Both the position numbers and the translations under genes were made by a program. DNA of 64,000 nucleotides from Auanema rhodensis (Eukaryota; Nematoda; Chromadorea; Rhabditida; Rhabditidae). Position 1 is the stretch's first letter. The number at the start of each line of letters is the position of its first letter. This document shows, in pieces, positions 1-11,616 of this stretch. The notes under the pieces are model-generated. The model was given only the letters and a program-made list of their open reading frames with translations, did no database searches and was not told where the DNA came from. The stretch spans positions 1 through 64,000 of the forward strand of contig CAXKVF010000080.1 of the NCBI GenBank assembly GCA_964057225.1, read 5' to 3'.

Positions 1-383
1 GTCTAAAAACAAATTTTTATTGATATTGGTGCATGGTAACCATAACTTTGAAATTTACGTGAACTTTAATTTATGCTAATTAAATGTACACGTGATGTGC
101 ACTTGGTATGTAACTCGCTTCACGTGAAAGATAAAGAGATGCGGTTTTCAAAATTAGATTCCCCATGTCCATATTAGTCTAAAAACAAATTTTTATTGAT
201 ATTGGTTCATGGTAACCATGACTTTGAAATTTACGTGAACTTTAATTTATGCTAATTAAATGTACACGTGATGTGCACTTGGTATGTAACTCGCTTCACG
301 TGAAAGATAAAGAGATGCGGTTTTCAAAATTAGATTCCCCATGTCCATATTAGTCTAAAAACAAATTTTTATTGATATTGGTG

Positions 384-396
384 CATGGTAACCATG
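384..396. other. 13-bp dyad CATGGTAACCATG, present in nearly every monomer
   Basis: Six-base arms CATGGT and ACCATG flank a single central A. Where monomer position 31 is T rather than G, the arms extend to seven bases (TCATGGT/ACCATGA). The element contains GGTAACC, a BstEII-type site (GGTNACC), so a digest should give a 176-bp ladder. The common GGTGACC variant changes only the centre and keeps the dyad. GTAATC (1761, 5809, 28146 and 30258 monomers) and GTAGCC (1937, 5985 and 30434 monomers) break it, as does the first-base change in the GAATGG monomers. Short dyads are a known feature of centromeric satellites that lack CENP-B boxes; any role here is inference. Confidence 0.9.
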
Positions 397-408
397 ACTT
401 TGAAATTT

Positions 409-477
409 ACGTGAACTTTAATTTATGCTAATTAAATGTACACGTGATGTGCACTTGGTATGTAACTCGCTTCACGT
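409..477. promoter_or_regulatory. Three ACGTGA elements phased at 33 and 32 bp
   Basis: ACGT cores lie at monomer positions 57, 90 and 122, here 409, 442 and 474. All three continue as ACGTGA. The second and third are full CACGTG boxes (441-446 and 473-478), the class bound by bHLH proteins in animals and fungi and by bHLH and bZIP proteins in plants. The second, read on the minus strand, is ATCACGTG, which fits the budding-yeast CDEI consensus RTCACRTG bound by Cbf1. Spacing of 33 and 32 bp is about three DNA turns, so the sites would share a helix face. Binding is inferred; the motifs and spacing are seen. Confidence 0.7.
417..436. other. AT-rich inverted repeat TTTAATT-6-AATTAAA
   Basis: Seven-base perfect arms (monomer positions 65-71 and 78-84) flank the loop TATGCT. 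The right arm overlaps TAATTA, a homeodomain-type core. The A84T variant, frequent at 18-25 kb and 36-49 kb, removes the outermost pair. Seen directly in the sequence; function unknown. Confidence 0.85.
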
Positions 478-480
478 GAA
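471..480. other. 10-bp perfect palindrome TTCACGTGAA
   Basis: A self-complementary 10-mer at monomer positions 119-128, present in nearly all copies. Rare exceptions include CATGTG near 34955, CGCCTC near 5575 that alters the outer base, and GTGGAAG near 3470. The core CACGTG remains in most of these. Confidence 0.9.
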
Positions 481-3400
481 AGATAAAGAGATGCGGTTTT
501 CAAAATTAGATTCCCCATGTCCATATTAGTCTAAAAACAAATTTTTATTGATATTGGTGCATGGTAACCATGACTTTGAAATTTACGTGAACTTTAATTT
601 ATGCTAATTAAATGTACACGTGATGTGCACTTGGTATGTAACTCGCTTCACGTGAAAGATAAAGAGATGCGGTTTTCAAAATTAGATTCCCCATGTCCAT
701 ATTAGTCTAAAAACAAATTTTTATTGATATTGGTTCATGGTAACCATGACTTTGAAATTTACGTGAACTTTAATTTATGCTAATTAAATGTACACGTGAT
801 GTGCACTTGGTATGTAACTCGCTTCACGTGAAAGATAAAGAGATGCGGTTTTCAAAATTAGATTCCCCATGTCCATATTAGTCTAAAAACAAATTTTTAT
901 TGATATTGCTTCATGGTAACCATGACTTTGAAATTTACGTGAACTTTAATTTATGCTAATTAAATGTACACGTGATGTGCACTTGGTATGTAACTCGCTT
1001 CACGTGAAAGATAAAGAGATGCGGTTTTCAAAATTAGATTCCCCATGTCCATATTAGTCTAAAAACAAATTTTTATTGATATTAGTTCATGGTAACCATG
1101 ACTTTGAAATTTACGTGAACTTTAATTTATGCTAATTAAATGTACACGTGATGTGCACTTGGTATGTAACTCGCTTCACGTGAAAGATAAAGAGATGCGG
1201 TTTTCAAAATTAGATTCCCCATGTCCATATTAGTCTAAAAACAAATTTTTATTGATATTAGTTCATGGTAACCATGACTTTGAAATTTACGTGAACTTTA
1301 ATTTATGCTAATTAAATGTACACGTGATGTGCACTTGGTATGTAACTCGCTTCACGTGAAAGATAAAGAGATGCGGTTTTCAAAATTAGATTCCCCATGT
1401 CCATATTAGTCTAAAAACAAATTTTCATTGATATTGGTTCATGGTAACCATGACTTTGAAATTAACGTGAACTTTAATTTATGCTAATTAAATGTACACG
1501 TGATGTGCACTTGGTATGTAACTCGCTTCACGTGAAAGATAAAGAGATGCGGTTTTCAAAATTAGATTCCCCATGTCCATATTAGTCTAAAAACAAATTT
1601 TTATTGATATTGGTTCATGGTAACCATGACTTTGAAATTTACGTGAACTTTAATTTATGCTAATTAAATGTACACGTGATGTGCACTTGGTATGTAACTC
1701 GCTTCACGTGAAAGATAAAGAGATGCGGTTTTCAAAATTAGATTCCCCATGTCCATATTAGTCTAAAAACAAATTTTTATTGATATTGGTGCATGGTAAT
1801 CATGACTTTGAAATTTACGTGAACTTTAATTTATGCTAATTAAATGTACACGTGATGTGCACTTGGTATGTAACTCGCTTCACGTGAAATATAAAGAGAT
1901 GCGGTTTTCAAAATTAGATTCCCCATGTCCATATTAGTCTAAAAACAAATTTTTATTGATATTGGTGCATGGTAGCCATGACTTTGAAATTTACGTGAAC
2001 TTTAATTTATGCTAATTAAATGTACACGTGATGTGCACTTGGTATGTAACTCGCTTCACGTGAAAGATAAAGAGATGCGGTTTTCAAAATTAGATTCCCC
2101 ATGTCCATATTAGTCTAAATACAAATTTTTATTGATATTGGTGCATGGTAACCATGACTTTGAAATTTACGTGAACTTTAATTTATGCTAATTAAATGTA
2201 CACGTGATGTGCACTTGGTATGTAACTCGCTTCACGTGAAAGATAAAGAGATGCGGTTTTCAAAATTAGATTCCCCATGTCCATATTAGTCTAAAAACAA
2301 ATTTTTATTGATATTGGTGCATGGTAACCATGACTTTGAAATTTACGTGAACTTTAATTTATGCTAATTAAATGTACACGTGATGTGCACTTGGTATGTA
2401 ACTCGCTTCACGTGAAAGATAAAGAGATGCGGTTTTCAAAATTAGATTCCCCATGTCCATATTAGTCTAAATACAAATTTTTATTGATATTGGTGCATGG
2501 TAACCATGACTTTGAAATTTACGTGAACTTTAATTTATGCTAATTAAATGTACACGTGATGTGCACTTGGTATGTAACTCGCTTCACGTGAAAGATAAAG
2601 AGATGCGGTTTTCAAAATTAGATTCCCCATGTCCATATTAGTCTAAAAACAAATTTTTATTGATATTGGTTCATGGTAACCATGACTTTGAAATTTACGT
2701 GAACTTTAATTTATGCTAATTAAATGTACACGTGATGTGCACTTGGTATGTAACTCGCTTCACGTGAAAGATAAAGAGATGCGGTTTTCAAAATTAGATT
2801 CCCCATGTCCATATTAGTCTAAAAACAAATTTTTATTGATATTGGTGCATGGTAACCATGACTTTGAAATTTACGTGAACTTTAATTTATGCTAATTAAA
2901 TGTACACGTGATGTGCACTTGGTATGTAACTCGCTTCACGTGAAAGATAAAGAGATGCGGTTTTCAAAATTAGATTCCCCATGTCCATATTAGTCTAAAA
3001 ACAAATTTTTATTGATATTGGTTCATGGTAACCATGACTTTGAAATTTACGTGAACTTTAATTTATGCTAATTAAATGTACACGTGATGTGCACTTGGTA
3101 TGTAACTCGCTTCACGTGAAAGATAAAGAGATGCGGTTTTCAAAATTAGATTCCCCATGTCCATATTAGTCTAAAAACAAATTTTTATTGATATTGGTTC
3201 ATGGTAACCATGACTTTGAAATTTACGTGAACTTTAATTTATGCTAATTAAATGTACACGTGATGTGCACTTGGTATGTAACTCGCTTCACGTGAAAGAT
3301 AAAGAGATGCGGTTTTCAAAATTAGATTCCCCATGTCCATATTAGTCTAAAAACAAATTTTTATTGATATTGCTTCATGGTAACCATGACTTTGAAATTT

Positions 3401-4048
3401 ACGTGAACTTTAATTTATGCTAATTAAATGTACACGTGATGTGCACTTGGTATGTAACTCGCTTCACGTGGAAGATAAAGAGATGCGGTTTTCAAAATTA
3501 GATTCCCCATGTCCATATTAGTCTAAAAACAAATTTTTATTGATATTGGTTCATGGTAACCATGACTTTGAAATTTACGTGAACTTTAATTTATGCTAAT
3601 TAAATGTACACGTGATGTGCACTTGGTATGTAACTCGCTTCACGTGAAAGATAAAGAGATGCGGTTTTCAAAATTAGATTCCCCATGTCCATATTAGTCT
3701 AAAAACAAATTTTTATTGATATTGGTTCATGGTAACCATGACTTTGAAATTTACGTGAACTTTAATTTATGCTAATTAAATGTACACGTGATGTGCACTT
3801 GGTATGTAACTCGCTTCACGTGAAAGATAAAGAGATGCGGTTTTCAAAATTAGATTCCCCATGTCCATATTAGTCTAAAAACAAATTTTTATTGATATTG
3901 GTTCATGGTAACCATGACTTTGAAATTTACGTGAACTTTAATTTATGCTAATTAAATGTACACGTGATGTGCACTTGGTATGTAACTCGCTTCACGTGAA
4001 AGATAAAGAGATGCGGTTTTCAAAATTAGATTCCCCATGTCCATATTA

Positions 4049-7000
4049 GTCTAAAAACAAATTTTTATTGATATTGGTGCATGGTAACCATAACTTTGAA
4101 ATTTACGTGAACTTTAATTTATGCTAATTAAATGTACACGTGATGTGCACTTGGTATGTAACTCGCTTCACGTGAAAGATAAAGAGATGCGGTTTTCAAA
4201 ATTAGATTCCCCATGTCCATATTAGTCTAAAAACAAATTTTTATTGATATTGGTTCATGGTAACCATGACTTTGAAATTTACGTGAACTTTAATTTATGC
4301 TAATTAAATGTACACGTGATGTGCACTTGGTATGTAACTCGCTTCACGTGAAAGATAAAGAGATGCGGTTTTCAAAATTAGATTCCCCATGTCCATATTA
4401 GTCTAAAAACAAATTTTTATTGATATTGGTGCATGGTAACCATGACTTTGAAATTTACGTGAACTTTAATTTATGCTAATTAAATGTACACGTGATGTGC
4501 ACTTGGTATGTAACTCGCTTCACGTGAAAGATAAAGAGATGCGGTTTTCAAAATTAGATTCCCCATGTCCATATTAGTCTAAAAACAAATTTTCATTGAT
4601 ATTGGTTCATGGTAACCATGACTTTGAAATTTACGTGAACTTTAATTTATGCTAATTAAATGTACACGTGATGTGCACTTGGTATGTAACTCGCTTCACG
4701 TGAAAGATAAAGAGATGCGGTTTTCAAAATTAGATTCCCCATGTCCATATTAGTCTAAAAACAAATTTTTATTGATATTGGTTCATGGTAACCATGACTT
4801 TGAAATTTACGTGAACTTTAATTTATGCTAATTAAATGTACACGTGATGTGCACTTGGTATGTAACTCGCTTCACGTGAAAGATAAAGAGATGCGGTTTT
4901 CAAAATTAGATTCCCCATGTCCATATTAGTCTAAAAACAAATTTTTATTGATATTGCTTCATGGTAACCATGACTTTGAAATTTACGTGAACTTTAATTT
5001 ATGCTAATTAAATGTACACGTGATGTGCACTTGGTATGTAACTCGCTTCACGTGAAAGATAAAGAGATGCGGTTTTCAAAATTAGATTCCCCATGTCCAT
5101 ATTAGTCTAAAAACAAATTTTTATTGATATTAGTTCATGGTAACCATGACTTTGAAATTTACGTGAACTTTAATTTATGCTAATTAAATGTACACGTGAT
5201 GTGCACTTGGTATGTAACTCGCTTCACGTGAAAGATAAAGAGATGCGGTTTTCAAAATTAGATTCCCCATGTCCATATTAGTCTAAAAACAAATTTTTAT
5301 TGATATTAGTTCATGGTAACCATGACTTTGAAATTTACGTGAACTTTAATTTATGCTAATTAAATGTACACGTGATGTGCACTTGGTATGTAACTCGCTT
5401 CACGTGAAAGATAAAGAGATGCGGTTTTCAAAATTAGATTCCCCATGTCCATATTAGTCTAAAAACAAATTTTCATTGATATTGGTTCATGGTAACCATG
5501 ACTTTGAAATTAACGTGAACTTTAATTTATGCTAATTAAATGTACACGTGATGTGCACTTGGTATGTAACTCGCCTCACGTGAAAGATAAAGAGATGCGG
5601 TTTTCAAAATTAGATTCCCCATGTCCATATTAGTCTAAAAACAAATTTTTATTGATATTGGTTCATGGTAACCATGACTTTGAAATTTACGTGAACTTTA
5701 ATTTATGCTAATTAAATGTACACGTGATGTGCACTTGGTATGTAACTCGCTTCACGTGAAAGATAAAGAGATGCGGTTTTCAAAATTAGATTCCCCATGT
5801 CCATATTAGTCTAAAAACAAATTTTTATTGATATTGGTGCATGGTAATCATGACTTTGAAATTTACGTGAACTTTAATTTATGCTAATTAAATGTACACG
5901 TGATGTGCACTTGGTATGTAACTCGCTTCACGTGAAATATAAAGAGATGCGGTTTTCAAAATTAGATTCCCCATGTCCATATTAGTCTAAAAACAAATTT
6001 TTATTGATATTGGTGCATGGTAGCCATGACTTTGAAATTTACGTGAACTTTAATTTATGCTAATTAAATGTACACGTGATGTGCACTTGGTATGTAACTC
6101 GCTTCACGTGAAAGATAAAAAGATGCGGTTTTCAAAATTAGATTCCCCATGTCCATATTAGTCTAAATACAGATTTTTATTGATATTGGTGCATGGTAAC
6201 CATGACTTTGAAATTTACGTGAACTTTAATTTATGCTAATTAAATGTACACGTGATGTGCACTTGGTATGTAACTCGCTTCACGTGAAAGATAAAGAGAT
6301 GCGGTTTTCAAAATTAGATTCCCCATGTCCATATTAGTCTAAAAACAAATTTTTATTGATATTGGTGCATGGTAACCATGACTTTGAAATTTACGTGAAC
6401 TTTAATTTATGCTAATTAAATGTACACGTGATGTGCACTTGGTATGTAACTCGCTTCACGTGAAAGATAAAGAGATGCGGTTTTCAAAATTAGATTCCCC
6501 ATGTCCATATTAGTCTAAATACAAATTTTTATTGATATTGGTGCATGGTAACCATGACTTTGAAATTTACGTGAACTTTAATTTATGCTAATTAAATGTA
6601 CACGTGATGTGCACTTGGTATGTAACTCGCTTCACGTGAAAGATAAAGAGATGCGGTTTTCAAAATTAGATTCCCCATGTCCATATTAGTCTAAAAACAA
6701 ATTTTTATTGATATTGGTTCATGGTAACCATGACTTTGAAATTTACGTGAACTTTAATTTATGCTAATTAAATGTACACGTGATGTGCACTTGGTATGTA
6801 ACTCGCTTCACGTGAAAGATAAAGAGATGCGGTTTTCAAAATTAGATTCCCCATGTCCATATTAGTCTAAAAACAAATTTTTATTGATATTGGTGCATGG
6901 TAACCATGACTTTGAAATTTACGTGAACTTTAATTTATGCTAATTAAATGTACACGTGATGTGCACTTGGTATGTAACTCGCTTCACGTGAAAGATAAAA

Positions 7001-7392
7001 AGATGCGGTTTTCAAAATTAGATTCCCCATGTCCATATTAGTCTAAAAACAAATTTTTATTGATATTGGTTCATGGTAACCATGACTTTGAAATTTACGT
7101 GAACTTTAATTTATGCTAATTAAATGTACACGTGATGTGCACTTGGTATGTAACTCGCTTCACGTGAAAGATAAAGAGATGCGGTTTTCAAAATTAGATT
7201 CCCCATGTCCATATTAGTCTAAAAACAAATTTTTATTGATATTGGTTCATGGTAACCATGACTTTGAAATTTACGTGAACTTTAATTTATGCTAATTAAA
7301 TGTACACGTGATGTGCACTTGGTATGTAACTCGCTTCACGTGAAAGATAAAGAGATGCGGTTTTCAAAATTAGATTCCCCATGTCCATATTA
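4049..7392 (+). repeat. 23-monomer higher-order unit, copy 2 (first 19 monomers)
   Basis: Nineteen monomers co-linear with 1-3344 at an offset of exactly 4,048 bp. Differences are few: the fourth monomer (4577) is T with T18C instead of G; 5575 has CGCCTC; 5985 and 6865 carry G136A; 6161 has an extra A-to-G. After 7392 the type order switches to the 14-mer described next, which this copy overlaps from 6865. Confidence 0.88.
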
Positions 7393-9328
7393 GTCTAAAA
7401 ACAAATTTTTATTGATATTGGTGCATGGTAACCATGACTTTGAAATTTACGTGAACTTTAATTTATGCTAATTAAATGTACACGTGATGTGCACTTGGTA
7501 TGTAACTCGCTTCACGTGAAAGATAAAGAGATGCGGTTTTCAAAATTAGATTCCCCATGTCCATATTAGTCTAAAAACAAATTTTTATTGATATTGGTGC
7601 ATGGTAACCATGACTTTGAAATTTACGTGAACTTTAATTTATGCTAATTAAATGTACACGTGATGTGCACTTGGTATGTAACTCGCTTCACGTGAAAGAT
7701 AAAGAGATGCGGTTTTCAAAATTAGATTCCCCATGTCCATATTAGTCTAAATACAAATTTTTATTGATATTGGTGCATGGTAACCATGACTTTGAAATTT
7801 ACGTGAACTTTAATTTATGCTAATTAAATGTACACGTGATGTGCACTTGGTATGTAACTCGCTTCACGTGAAAGATAAAGAGATGCGGTTTTCAAAATTA
7901 GATTCCCCATGTCCATATTAGTCTAAAAACAAATTTTTATTGATATTGGTTCATGGTAACCATGACTTTGAAATTTACGTGAACTTTAATTTATGCTAAT
8001 TAAATGTACACGTGATGTGCACTTGGTATGAAACTCGCTTCACGTGAAAGATAAAGAGATGCGGTTTTCAAAATTAGATTCCCCATGTCCATATTAGTCT
8101 AAAAACAAATTTTTATTGATATTGGTGCATGGTAACCATGACTTTGAAATTTACGTGAACTTTAATTTATGCTAATTAAATGTACACGTGATGTGCACTT
8201 GGTATGTAACTCGCTTCACGTGAAAGATAAAGAGATGCGGTTTTCAAAATTAGATTCCCCATGTCCATATTAGTCTAAAAACAAATTTTTATTGATATTG
8301 GTGCATGGTAACCATGACTTTGAAATTTACGTGAACTTTAATTCATGCTAATTAAATGTACACGTGATGTGCACTTGGTATGTAACTCGCTTCACGTGAA
8401 AGATAAAGAGATGCGGTTTTCAAAATTAGATTCCCCATGTCCATATTAGTCTAAAAACAAATTTTTATTGATATTGCTTCATGGTAACCATGACTTTGAA
8501 ATTTACGTGAACTTTAATTTATGCTAATTAAATGTACACGTGATGTGCACTTGGTATGTAACTCGCTTCACGTGAAAGATAAAGAGATGCGGTTTTCAAA
8601 ATTAGATTCCCCATGTCCATATTAGTCTAAAAACAAATTTTTATTGATATTGGTTCATGGTAACCATGACTTTGAAATTTACGTGAACTTTAATTTATGC
8701 TAATTAAATGTACACGTGATGTGCACTTGGTATGTAACTCGCTTCACGTGAAAGATAAAGAGATGCGGTTTTCAAAATTAGATTCCCCATGTCCATATTA
8801 GTCTAAAAACAAATTTTTATTGATATTGCTTCATGGTAACCATGACTTTGAAATTTACGTGAACTTTAATTTATGCTAATTAAATGTACACATGATGTGC
8901 ACTTGGTATGTAACTCGCTTCACGTGAAAGATAAAGAGATGCGGTTTTCAAAATTAGATTCCCCATGTCCATATTAGTCTAAAAACGAATTTTTATTGAT
9001 ATTGCCTCATGGTAACCATGACTTTGAAATTTACGTGAACTTTAATTTATGCTAATTAAATGTACACGTGATGTGCACTTGGTATGTAACTCGCTTCACG
9101 TGAAAGATAAAAAGATGCGGTTTTCAAAATTAGATTCCCCATGTCCATATTAGTCTAAAAACAAATTTTTATTGATATTGGTTCATGGTAACCATGACTT
9201 TGAAATTTACGTGAACTTTAATTTATGCTAATTAAATGTACACGTGATGTGCACTTGGTATGTAACTCGCTTCACGTGAAAGATAAAGAGATGCGGTTTT
9301 CAAAATTAGATTCCCCATGTCCATATTA
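6865..9328 (+). repeat. 14-monomer HOR, family I, copy 1
   Basis: Type order is G(G136A), T, T, G, G, G(A8T), T(TATGAAAC), G, G(T72C), C, T, C(CACATG), C(GCCTC with an A-to-G in the A-tract), T. This is 14 monomers or 2,464 bp. The G(T72C), T(TATGAAAC) and CACATG monomers act as unique tags. The first three monomers overlap the end of the 23-mer match. Confidence 0.88.
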
Positions 9329-11616
9329 GTCTAAAAACAAATTTTTATTGATATTGGTGCATGGTAACCATGACTTTGAAATTTACGTGAACTTTAATTT
9401 ATGCTAATTAAATGTACACGTGATGTGCACTTGGTATGTAACTCGCTTCACGTGAAAGATAAAAAGATGCGGTTTTCAAAATTAGATTCCCCATGTCCAT
9501 ATTAGTCTAAAAACAAATTTTTATTGATATTGGTTCATGGTAACCATGACTTTGAAATTTACGTGAACTTTAATTTATGCTAATTAAATGTACACGTGAT
9601 GTGCACTTGGTATGTAACTCGCTTCACGTGAAAGATAAAGAGATGCGGTTTTCAAAATTAGATTCCCCATGTCCATATTAGTCTAAAAACAAATTTTTAT
9701 TGATATTGGTTCATGGTAACCATGACTTTGAAATTTACGTGAACTTTAATTTATGCTAATTAAATGTACACGTGATGTGCACTTGGTATGTAACTCGCTT
9801 CACGTGAAAGATAAAGAGATGCGGTTTTCAAAATTAGATTCCCCATGTCCATATTAGTCTAAAAACAAATTTTTATTGATATTGGTGCATGGTAACCATG
9901 ACTTTGAAATTTACGTGAACTTTAATTTATGCTAATTAAATGTACACGTGATGTGCACTTGGTATGTAACTCGCTTCACGTGAAAGATAAAGAGATGCGG
10001 TTTTCAAAATTAGATTCCCCATGTCCATATTAGTCTAAAAACAAATTTTTATTGATATTGGTGCATGGTAACCATGACTTTGAAATTTACGTGAACTTTA
10101 ATTTATGCTAATTAAATGTACACGTGATGTGCACTTGGTATGTAACTCGCTTCACGTGAAAGATAAAGAGATGCGGTTTTCAAAATTAGATTCCCCATGT
10201 CCATATTAGTCTAAATACAAATTTTTATTGATATTGGTGCATGGTAACCATGACTTTGAAATTTACGTGAACTTTAATTTATGCTAATTAAATGTACACG
10301 TGATGTGCACTTGGTATGTAACTCGCTTCACGTGAAAGATAAAGAGATGCGGTTTTCAAAATTAGATTCCCCATGTCCATATTAGTCTAAAAACAAATTT
10401 TTATTGATATTGGTTCATGGTAACCATGACTTTGAAATTTACGTGAACTTTAATTTATGCTAATTAAATGTACACGTGATGTGCACTTGGTATGAAACTC
10501 GCTTCACGTGAAAGATAAAGAGATGCGGTTTTCAAAATTAGATTCCCCATGTCCATATTAGTCTAAAAACAAATTTTTATTGATATTGGTGCATGGTAAC
10601 CATGACTTTGAAATTTACGTGAACTTTAATTTATGCTAATTAAATGTACACGTGATGTGCACTTGGTATGTAACTCGCTTCACGTGAAAGATAAAGAGAT
10701 GCGGTTTTCAAAATTAGATTCCCCATGTCCATATTAGTCTAAAAACAAATTTTTATTGATATTGGTGCATGGTAACCATGACTTTGAAATTTACGTGAAC
10801 TTTAATTCATGCTAATTAAATGTACACGTGATGTGCACTTGGTATGTAACTCGCTTCACGTGAAAGATAAAGAGATGCGGTTTTCAAAATTAGATTCCCC
10901 ATGTCCATATTAGTCTAAAAACAAATTTTTATTGATATTGCTTCATGGTAACCATGACTTTGAAATTTACGTGAACTTTAATTTATGCTAATTAAATGTA
11001 CACGTGATGTGCACTTGGTATGTAACTCGCTTCACGTGAAAGATAAAGAGATGCGGTTTTCAAAATTAGATTCCCCATGTCCATATTAGTCTAAAAACAA
11101 ATTTTTATTGATATTGCTTCATGGTAACCATGACTTTGAAATTTACGTGAACTTTAATTTATGCTAATTAAATGTACACATGATGTGCACTTGGTATGTA
11201 ACTCGCTTCACGTGAAAGATAAAGAGATGCGGTTTTCAAAATTAGATTCCCCATGTCCATATTAGTCTAAAAACGAATTTTTATTGATATTGCCTCATGG
11301 TAACCATGACTTTGAAATTTACGTGAACTTTAATTTATGCTAATTAAATGTACACGTGATGTGCACTTGGTATGTAACTCGCTTCACGTGAAAGATAAAG
11401 AGATGCGGTTTTCAAAATTAGATTCCCCATGTCCATATTAGTCTAAAAACAAATTTTTATTGATATTGGTTCATGGTAACCATGACTTTGAAATTTACGT
11501 GAACTTTAATTTATGCTAATTAAATGTACACGTGATGTGCACTTGGTATGTAACTCGCTTCACGTGAAAGATAAAGAGATGCGGTTTTCAAAATTAGATT
11601 CCCCATGTCCATATTA
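9329..11616 (+). repeat. 14-monomer HOR, family I, copy 2 (one monomer missing)
   Basis: Thirteen monomers matching copy 1 in order. The tag TATGAAAC recurs 2,464 bp after copy 1 (8031 and 10495), but CACATG recurs only 2,288 bp later (8891 and 11179). One T monomer, equivalent to 8625-8800, has been lost without disturbing phase, as expected for unequal crossover. Confidence 0.88.

Larger units (their letters stand above)
353..528 (+). repeat. Representative consensus-like monomer (G type)
   Basis: This copy serves as the coordinate reference for the monomer (position 1 = 353). In order it holds: an A/T-tract segment (1-20); a variable spot (28-32); the dyad CATGGTAACCATG (32-44); two related ACTTT...AATTTA segments (45-57 and 63-73); an AT-rich inverted repeat (65-84); CACGTG (89-94); GTGCAC (97-102); TTCACGTGAA (119-128); an A/G-rich stretch (129-141); and a closing segment with CCCC (161-164). 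Recurrent variant positions across the array include A5G, A8T, T18C, G28A, G29C, T31G/A, A38G, A39G, C40T, T56A, T72C, A84T, G130T, T132A, G136T/A, G138A, C142T, C149T and T174C. The length, 176 bp, is close to one nucleosome plus linker. Confidence 0.97.
1..4048 (+). repeat. 23-monomer higher-order unit, copy 1
   Basis: Twenty-three monomers (4,048 bp). Marks in order include: CATAAC in monomer 1; C, A, A at 881, 1057 and 1233; a monomer with T18C and T56A at 1409; GTAATC with G130T at 1761; GTAGCC at 1937; and A8T at 2113 and 2465. The same marks recur 4,048 bp later, for example CATAAC at 41 and again at 4089, and TAGCC at 1973 and 6021. Monomers 20-23 (3345-4048: C, T, T, T) are not matched in the second copy. 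Confidence 0.9.

Noticed and set aside
384-396. CATGGTAACCATG dyad as a transcription terminator hairpin
   Set aside because: A one-base loop with six-base arms and no following T run or transcript does not make a terminator; it is a DNA dyad in every monomer.
441-446. CACGTG boxes as real gene promoters
   Set aside because: There is no gene, TATA arrangement or open frame nearby; the boxes are part of every repeat unit. A protein-binding role is kept only as a hypothesis.
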